Source: Basipetospora chlamydospora (lineage: Eukaryota > Ascomycota > Sordariomycetes > Microascales). Taken from it: a stretch of DNA of 64,000 bases. Below the pieces are notes generated by a model that was given only the letters and a program-made list of their open reading frames with translations, was not told the DNA's origin and did no database searches. Where the stretch lies: contig BCHP01000001.1 of NCBI GenBank assembly GCA_001599675.1, positions 1,131,943 through 1,195,942 on the forward strand, read 5' to 3'. Positions 57,100 through 64,000 of this stretch are shown one piece after another (the first letter of the stretch is position 1; the number at the start of each line of letters is the position of its first letter). Position numbers and translations under genes: made by a program.

Positions 57100-59367
57100 G
57101 CCTCTCGGGGTCCACGCTGCCCTTTTTTTTACAACGAATCCCGATTCACTAGCCAACTATCATTGGCGGCGCAGCCCGTTCGTTCTGCGCTCTTCACCCC
57201 GGGTCTCGTCTTGCACATCCCATCCAATCCCAGTTTTGTACTTTTGTTACTCTCCTTCTCCTGCCTGGCGATGGTGTCTCTATGGACCCGCTAGAGGGTG
57301 TCCCAGCTCCCCGTTGGAAGCTTCGGCATCGTTTATTTTCTTCTTTTTACGCGCCTCATTGTTTGGCCCGTTTCAGGCTCATCGTACACAACAGCCCTGG
57401 CTCTGCCGGCACCTACCTTTCTCCAGAGCCCCCCTTGAGGAGTTCATGTGTGTTCATACGCACAATTCTTAGACAAAAGTCGATTTTTAATTGAGCCGTT
57501 CCTACTACATAGAGCATACGTTCTCTCCCGTGAAACATGTCCTAGTCACGATGCTTAATCGGAGGGGAAGAGGCGTCACGGTACTATCCCGACCTAGCCA
57601 GAAACACTGTATCGAGCCATGAGGAGCCACCGCGAAAGTACTGACATCCCCGGCGTCATCGATCGCTAGGTGTAGTGTAGGACAGGCTCGCCTACTCATC
57701 CATTGATGTGCTCCACGAGCTGGAGAGCTGCACCGATCATGTCGAGTTGCAAATAACCATGAATCCCACATTCCCGGGCGGATCCCCCAAGGAGAGACGC
57801 GACAGAAGCTCGGCCGCCTTCTTCGCCCTCAGCTTCGCACCCACGCTCTTCATCGTCGCCTTGGTGTCCACGCCCACCGCACACCACCGTTCCCGGCTCT
57901 GCGAGTGTGACGTGTTGGAACGGCTTCTCTGCAATCATCGAGGCAAAGGGATCCGGCACACCTGGGTGGAATGAGGGGTTAAGGAGAAGGAGAAGCGCAC
58001 GGGGGGGTCCGCGAGGGAGGCGTCACCCGTGGTGTTGGCACCATATCGAGAAAAGGTCCGATAAGTCTTGGACGGGCAGTCGGCTTCCCGGAGCTGCTTC
58101 GCCGCCACGGCACCACTTTGGATGTGGGTGTCCTTCTCTTCCACGGAGAAGGTCAAGATAGCGGGTTTCCACATGCGTTGCTAAGTCTATTGACGCGATA
58201 GCGCTCGATCGGCACTTGAGCAGAGGAATGTTGAAGTGGGCTGCAGAGAGAGCCGGTCCAAGACCTCGATGCGGGCTACTCGGTCTTGTGGCGGGTGAAC
58301 CACGCTCTCCCTAAGACTTTCTTCTACGCCTGGAACCGTTTATCTCTACCGAGGTCTCTCTACTTGTGCTGTCCTCCTCCTCGTAACCACCTCCGGGGAC
58401 TGCGATGCCATCAGACTCATCCTCGGCCAACGCGCTCCTGACCCATGAAAATAGTAGGGGTATCTGTCACTTACTCATTGGCCAGCTACTGTCCCTGCTT
58501 GAAGTTCAGCCTGCCGCAACACCACCGTGGCCAGCAGAGGGCCATACAGATACACGCGATGGATCAGAAGCATCCGTCACATTCCTATACCTTCTTGACT
58601 ACAACATCGGCCTTGACCGGATGTAGCTGAGATATGCGTAGATGCGTAGGCGTTATCTCGCGGCTCTTCCGCAAAGCGCTCCCCGCAGGGCTAGCTGTTG
58701 AGGCAAGATGTTACTTAGAGATCTCTATGAGGTCCTCAGTCTTTAATGTCTGGTATTGTTTATCTAACGTTTCCCGCCTGGTTAAACCGGCCAAGAGAAG
58801 ACGTGCCCGGGGCCCCCCGGGAGCCACCCTCCCCCGCGAGCGCCGTCCCATGGACGACACATAATGTACACACCCTTTTCGATTACTCCCACGACCTATA
58901 AAGGTCAAAAGACAATGCAACATGAACCTGCTTCCGGTGCGTCATATATGCTTCCCTAGCAAGATTACAAGAATGAGAGAGAAAAGAAAAGGAACAACAC
59001 GACACAAAGGGTGCGTGTGTCTAGAGGATTCGCCCCATTGCCCTCCGATGAGAAGGGCTAGTGGGTTGTGCTTTGACTTCTCGAGGATTCTTTTCCTCCC
59101 CCCTTTTCACCACTCCGGGTATCGTAAACAGTCGTCGAAACAAAGGGGAAAAAAAGGAGACTCGGGAGGTCGGAGTAGTGAGTAGTGGTTCGGCGAAGGG
59201 CAGCGGTAAGAGGAGCTGCCCTCGAGTATAGCTTGTTCGGGCGAAAAGAAAAAAAAAAGGATATAAGGGGAGCAAAACAAGATGGAACAGATAAAAAAAA
59301 AAAAAAAAAAAAAGGCAGAGAAAGCACCGAACACACAAAGAACGCCACCGGGCTTTCGCTTTTTGTG
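57100..59367. other. Convergent intergenic region
   Basis: 2.27 kb between two convergent genes. Minus-strand frames at 57696-58174 have amino acid composition that could be a decayed enzyme gene, but no complete gene can be assembled. Poly-A at 59291-59313 and an A-rich tract near 59248 are on the 3' side of the wall protein gene. Confidence 0.5.
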
Positions 59368-61450
59368 TCAAGTCATGTAACCGAATCCCCAGGCGCCAAT
59401 CGCTATGCATAATCCCGTAACCCACATCGTCCATTCCGGCCGGAGCCCGAACCCTGCGTCCTCGTCGTCCTCTCCGGCGTCTGCAGGGGAGGGAGCCGTG
59501 TTTGTAGGTGTTGCGGGAATGGTCGTCACCATGGTCGGCCCGAAGGGGTACGCCAGCGTCAGCGTCGCCACCGTGATGCCATCTGGAGCGATGGTGATAG
59601 TCTCCCCGCCCACGATGGTGGTGGTCGTTCCCGTCCCCGGGCCGACCGTATAAGTGATAGCCCGTATCTCCACCCGCGAGGCTCCTATCTGGGTGAGCGT
59701 CGCCCCGCCCACAATATCGTACCTCGTCTCCGCCGGCCGTAGGCTGTCGCCGCCTATCGTCGTCTCGTGGACCTCGACGTACGAGGGCCCGATCACGATG
59801 GTATCGTCGTCCACTACCTCGGTCCGCGGGTCCGTGCCCGGGCCGTAGGTGATGGTCGTCTCCATGATGACCACGACGGACCTCCCGATGGCCGTCATCA
59901 TCTCGCCGCCCGCGACGACGATGCCCGTCTGCTCGGGCAGGTCCGCGCTGTACGTCAGGCTCTCGTCCGAGCCCTCGAACGTGATCCCCGTCGGCCCAAT
60001 CACCACCGTCCGGCCCTGCACCACCTCCGTCTGGGGCGTGCTCGGGATCGTGTAGGTGAACCCGCCGATGGTCGCCGCCGCCCCGGACACGGTGACGCGT
60101 AGGCCGTCGAGGAAGGCCGACGTCGGCGCCGAGACCTGCAGGCCCTGCCCGGAGCCGGGCCGCGTGACCGTCTGCCCGCCGACCTGGATGATCTGGCTCG
60201 GGTTGATCACGTACGTGTCCTTCCCGACGGTCACGGTGGTCATCGCGCCCGGGACCAGGTTGGTGATTGTCGTGTCGTCTATGATGACCCTGGTTGGGTC
60301 GGCCGTGATGATAACCTCGGGCGGCCGCGTCGGGAGGAGCACGCTCTCGTACGGCGGGCGCGGGTTGTTGTTGTTATTGTTGTTGTTGCCGCCGCCCGCC
60401 GGCAGGTGCCCGTTGTCGGGGTTGTTCGGCGTGTCGATGATGCCGTAGCCTGGCGTCTGCTCGGGCGGGAAGACGACAGTCGGATTCCGCGACGTGATGA
60501 AAAAGGTGGACGTCGTGGGAGAGGCGCCCGGGGGGGCTAATAGCGGATTCCCCGTGAGGGTGGCAACGCCGCCGGGAGTATCATCCGGGCCCGTGGCCCA
60601 CCTGCTGCTGAAGATAGCGGACGGGTTGAAATGGGGTTCCGAGCTGCAAAATTCGGTGCCGTTGTCTCTCGTTATGCAGTAGTGGTTCCAGCCATCATCG
60701 GAGGTCGATGCTGTATCTGAGCTTAAGGGCGCCTCGGTTATCGTAGCCTCTTGCGATGTGATGGAGGAGGATGACGGGCTCTTGCAGTACGTGGGTATCG
60801 GCGTCGTGGGGTATGGCGCCGTGTAATCCGCTGGGTCTCCGGTCCAGGTGATGGTTTCCGTGTAGAGGACCGAGAAGACGGTCTTGACCTCTCCTTCCCT
60901 GAGTGGGATGCAGTGTTCGTCCTCCTCCGCCGGGACGGGGACGGAGGGTGTTGGTGAAGTATCTTCCTCCTCATCCTCTGTGCTTCTCGCTGTCCTGTCC
61001 GACGGAACCCCGTCGCCGCAATGCTTCCGCGAGCCCTTACAGCCCGGATTGTCGATTGGTTTTGTTGTTTCGACTACATCTGGGGTAGAGCTTGAACCCT
61101 CTCTTTCTGATGGAGACTCGGTTTCGGTGTAGTCCGGGCTTTCGGCGTCTGACGGTAATATCTCCGCCGACGAGGGTTCGGACTCGATGGCTAACGTTTG
61201 GTGTCCGCTTATCGAGGGGGTTGGTGATGTCGGGGAGTCTGTCACGTCCTCGGGAGCTGGTGAAGCAGCGGTGTCTATCAAAGGTCCTCGTCGCCAGTCC
61301 TTTCTCGGTCCTGGCACACCAGTCACGTTAGCTATGTAAACGCAGGCTTGTACACATAGGACGGAGGGAAGGCGAACCTATTCTCGCAGCGGTGGTCTGC
61401 TGGCCGGAGAAAACCACCAGGGTCAAGAGCGCCAGGTTCCTGAGCGCCAT
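59368..61450 (-). CDS. Secreted GPI-anchored cell wall protein, adhesin-like
   Basis: 678 residues in two exons (61450-61378 and 61331-59368); the join reads ARIANVTGVPG. Residues 1-22 form a signal peptide (MALRNLALLTLVVFSGQQTTA). A Ser/Thr/Pro-rich acidic region and a Cys-containing part follow (GCKGSRKHC; HYCITRDNGTEFC), then an Asn/Gly linker with eight consecutive Asn. The C-terminal 300 residues contain recurring strand-like units (TYVINPSQIIQVGG; TVVIGPTGITFEG; TIVIGPSYVEVHE; TITIAPDGITVAT). The end is an acidic spacer and a hydrophobic tail (WVTGLCIAIGAWGFGYM) consistent with GPI attachment. It probably sits in the wall or plasma membrane. Function beyond adhesion or wall structure is unknown. 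Confidence 0.82.
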
Positions 61451-63087
61451 GACTAGAGGCAGCGTATTCCTTCTGCAAGGGCTACACTAACAGGTCCAGC
61501 CAGGGCAGATCTAATTCCGCCTTGGTACTCCGTAGTTTCGTTCTGTCTCTCTTCCAACAGCTATCATATCGCGGTGGAAGCCGATGGGCAGGGCGATGCT
61601 CGTAAGCGGGAACTGTGTAAACGTATTCGGACTCGGTGGGCGAAAAAAAAAAAAAGCGTCGTCCTGTGTTGGGTCGAGGGCAGCGGGAAGAGAGGGAAGG
61701 AGACGGCAAAAGGGGAGGACAAGACGGGCCTTGCGCGGCGTCTCCCCCCCCATCAAAAGAGCAATATGGGCGTTGAGGGGTTAATATTGCAGCTCACGAA
61801 TCGGGATGGTAGCGAGAGTCCTGGAGTACAAGTACGGAACAATGAGGACGCGGAGGGAGGGGAGGGAGGGTGTGCGTGAAACAGCTCTGGCGGCGGCGGA
61901 AAGTACTCATACACTGTACTTTATTTCCTACGCCGGGTGGTGAGCCAACGGCCCTCTCTCTCTGCAAATGAGCCCCGGCCCGCCACTAGCAAAATCTCCG
62001 TCCTGGGCTGGCGATGCCGGTGGGTGATGTTGCTTCTTCTGGCGCTGTTGTTGCGGAACTGCTTCGACGGAAGCGTCAGCCACTCGCTTTGCCCTGCATT
62101 TCTATGTATGCTTTTCTCAGGCTGCCCGCAGGTCGTAATCTTATAATACTGACAACTCGACTGGTGGGATCAATGGTATGGGGGGGGAGAGCGCAGCACG
62201 AGAACTCCCAGGTTGCTGTTCCGTTCCTTCGCGGTACATCCAGCGGGTCCGCTTGTAGGGGAAAAGGGTGGGCACCGTGTCCCCAATTGATCCTCCTTGG
62301 GGATCACGGATCACGGGGGGTGTGGGCGCAGAGTGAGGATCAACTTCGCCAAGCCCCCCAGGCGATAGGACTTGCTCAAGGATGTACACCCCGTAACTTG
62401 TATCGTACATACGTACATACGAATAATAATCGTCCTCGTGCTTCCAGCAGTGAAATCGCGGCGGGTTGATGCTTTTCTCTCGCCGGCGTGCCAAGAGTAT
62501 ATCCTGCTCTCGGCTGTTTACACGTTATCAATTCGATGGCAGGATCCTGAGCGTTGGGCGTACGAGTAACTCGACGGGGAGGTTGAAGGGATCTATCTAC
62601 TCGTACGAGTACATGGCGTCTGGGGAAGATCCAAGTCAAAGGCTGTCTCAAGAAAAATGCGTTCGGTTGTCATTTTCTTTCTTCCCATTCCCTACGTGCG
62701 TTAGGTGATGACATTCATTCCGAGTCGCGCCAGGCCAAAGGGGGAAAGGGAGCTCAAGGTGGGTAGGGTATGATGCGGATCAACTGGCTTGAGATTCCCT
62801 CAATGGAAGCCACATGGAATGGACCAGTGCGTTTTAGGGCAGCCATCCAGGGTCGAGGAACCTGAACAGGGGACAGGGGTGATACTCGCCGGGGGCGTCT
62901 CAAATGCTTGTTGAGCACGGAGGAGTTCAGCATGCAGGCACAGGCTGGATTGACCCGTCATTTCTTTTCCGGAGCGAGAGCAAGCCCGTGATCATGAAAC
63001 TCGGCCTCTTTCGTGCTGTCTTGAGATGAAAAAGACGGCAACCAGAACTCCTCCGTCTTTGGCAGATTTCCCTTTCCCCCATACGTC

Positions 63088-63112
63088 TCGTCTCGTCTCG
63101 TCTCGTCTCTTG
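63088..63112. repeat. (TCTCG)n short tandem repeat
   Basis: About five copies of the pentamer TCTCG. Confidence 0.85.
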
Positions 63113-63372
63113 CAGCAATAGCAATGGCAATGGCCCGAGAGACCGGTAGTAGATGGGAGGCGAGACTCATGACGGCTCGGCTTCTTGAGAGATGATGATA
63201 TTTTGATGAGCAGCAATCTGAATTAAGGGCTCACCTCACGACATTTGAGGACTCGTGGGAATTGGAGCAGCTTCAATATTAATCAAAAAAGATGTGGCAG
63301 AGGGAATCTGGTTCAAACACTTTACGTACAGTATTAAGATGAGACATCCCGACACGGTACAAAGTACCCTAC

Positions 63373-63399
63373 TACGGAGTACTTGTATCGTACTCCGTA
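63373..63399. repeat. Perfect 10-bp inverted repeat built from the 9-mer
   Basis: TACGGAGTAC at 63373-63382 and GTACTCCGTA at 63390-63399, with a 7-base loop (TTGTATC). It would form a hairpin or present two opposed protein sites. Confidence 0.9.
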
Positions 63400-64000
63400 C
63401 TCTGTCAGCCCGAGAAGACTCAGTGTCCTCTCCACTTGTTCGCCGAGACTGGATGAATGCTGTGCGATGGAAAACTGGAGAATGTCGTATTTTGCTCCAT
63501 ATGCGATGCATTTCACCCGACAATGGCGCTCTGTTTTCAATTGTACGAACAGTCCACATTCAGTTTACGAACCAAATAGCAGGAGCCCCCTCTCTCCCTC
63601 CCTCCCCTCCCTCGTGGCCGGTCCGCAGAGCCTACGGGACAAACATCGAAAGTATCTCGAACCGCCCTTGAAACCATCAGCTCCTATTGTGCAGTTTCTT
63701 CCTCAGCTCTACACTTTTCTTTTTTCTTTCCTTTTTCCATATCGAGGTTGTCCCCCTTAATGACCACCGCCCCCCTCCCTACCCAGTGGGAGCTCTCGGA
63801 ATCCTTTCAGTATCACAGCGTTGAAGTAATCTAACAGGTTTATGCGCACCCGAGGGTCGGTGTTTCACGAGGTTGCTGGACGTACTCGTACTAATCAAAC
63901 CCAGGACTTCCCAGGCTCCGAGCCACTTCTCCCCAGTTTCTTCAGTCCCCCGGTTCGACATCCAGCCAATCAAGGCAGCGCGGAACCTGCCCTCGCGGAG

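Larger units (their letters stand above)
61451..64000. other. Terminal intergenic region
   Basis: 2.55 kb without a supported gene. The left end is the promoter of the wall protein gene and carries TACTCCGTA at 61526-61534. An A12-13 run lies near 61643. TCTCG repeats lie near 63088-63112 and an inverted repeat of the 9-mer at 63373-63399. Open frames are short and overlapping. Confidence 0.5.

Overview
The window reads as nuclear DNA of a filamentous ascomycete, most likely a sordariomycete. The genes carry short GT-AG introns (about 50-170 nt, some with a CTAAC-type branch site), codon use is GC-rich, genes lie on both strands without operons, and the gene set is typically fungal: a Zn(II)2Cys6 regulator, a Clr2 silencing protein, an FcyB-type permease, a GPI-anchored wall protein, and a HOOK-FTS-FHIP adaptor subunit. 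The order or genus cannot be fixed from the sequence. Two small assembly gaps (N) lie in C-homopolymers.

Layout. 1.4-3.7 kb: MFS transporter (+). 5.6-8.8 kb: PPR1-like Zn cluster regulator (+). 9.3-10.5 kb: BUB3 (-), divergent from eIF2-alpha at 11.1-12.4 kb (+). 13.1-13.8 kb: mitochondrial inner membrane peptidase subunit 2 (+). 14.8-16.1 kb: mitochondrial carrier (+). 16.8-18.0 kb: E2-like protein of the FTS/AKTIP family, without a catalytic Cys (+). 18.6-20.4 kb: two overlapping small ORFs and a three-exon conserved-looking unknown (+). 20.7-23.4 kb: twelve-exon cytochrome P450 (-) with an apparent one-base reading-frame deficit. 23.4-26.9 kb: low-complexity spacer. 26.9-28.7 kb: purine-cytosine permease (+), convergent with RIB7 (-). 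30.8-32.7 kb: Bre2/Ash2-type COMPASS subunit (+). 33.0-34.3 kb: single-pass membrane protein (-). 35.1-36.0 kb: Nse1 of SMC5/6 (-). 37.1-39.0 kb: Clr2 (+). 42.5-43.8 kb: protein with three repeated Cys modules (-). 43.8-53.9 kb: 10 kb with no convincing gene, holding T48 and G63 homopolymers. 53.9-57.1 kb: F-box/WD40 protein with a UIM-like motif (+). 59.4-61.5 kb: secreted GPI-type wall protein (-).

Most genes are unrelated housekeeping loci. Three chromatin or genome-maintenance genes (BRE2, NSE1, CLR2) sit within 8.3 kb. There is no secondary-metabolite cluster around the P450. I found no tRNA, rRNA, CRISPR or intact transposon.

The clearest unexplained signal is the 9-mer TACTCCGTA/TACGGAGTA. 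I count 14 copies, all outside the called exons, where about 0.5 would be expected with equal base frequencies. Some copies form perfect inverted repeats. The second is the break in the P450 frame. Exon boundaries were derived by hand from reading-frame continuity and splice signals.
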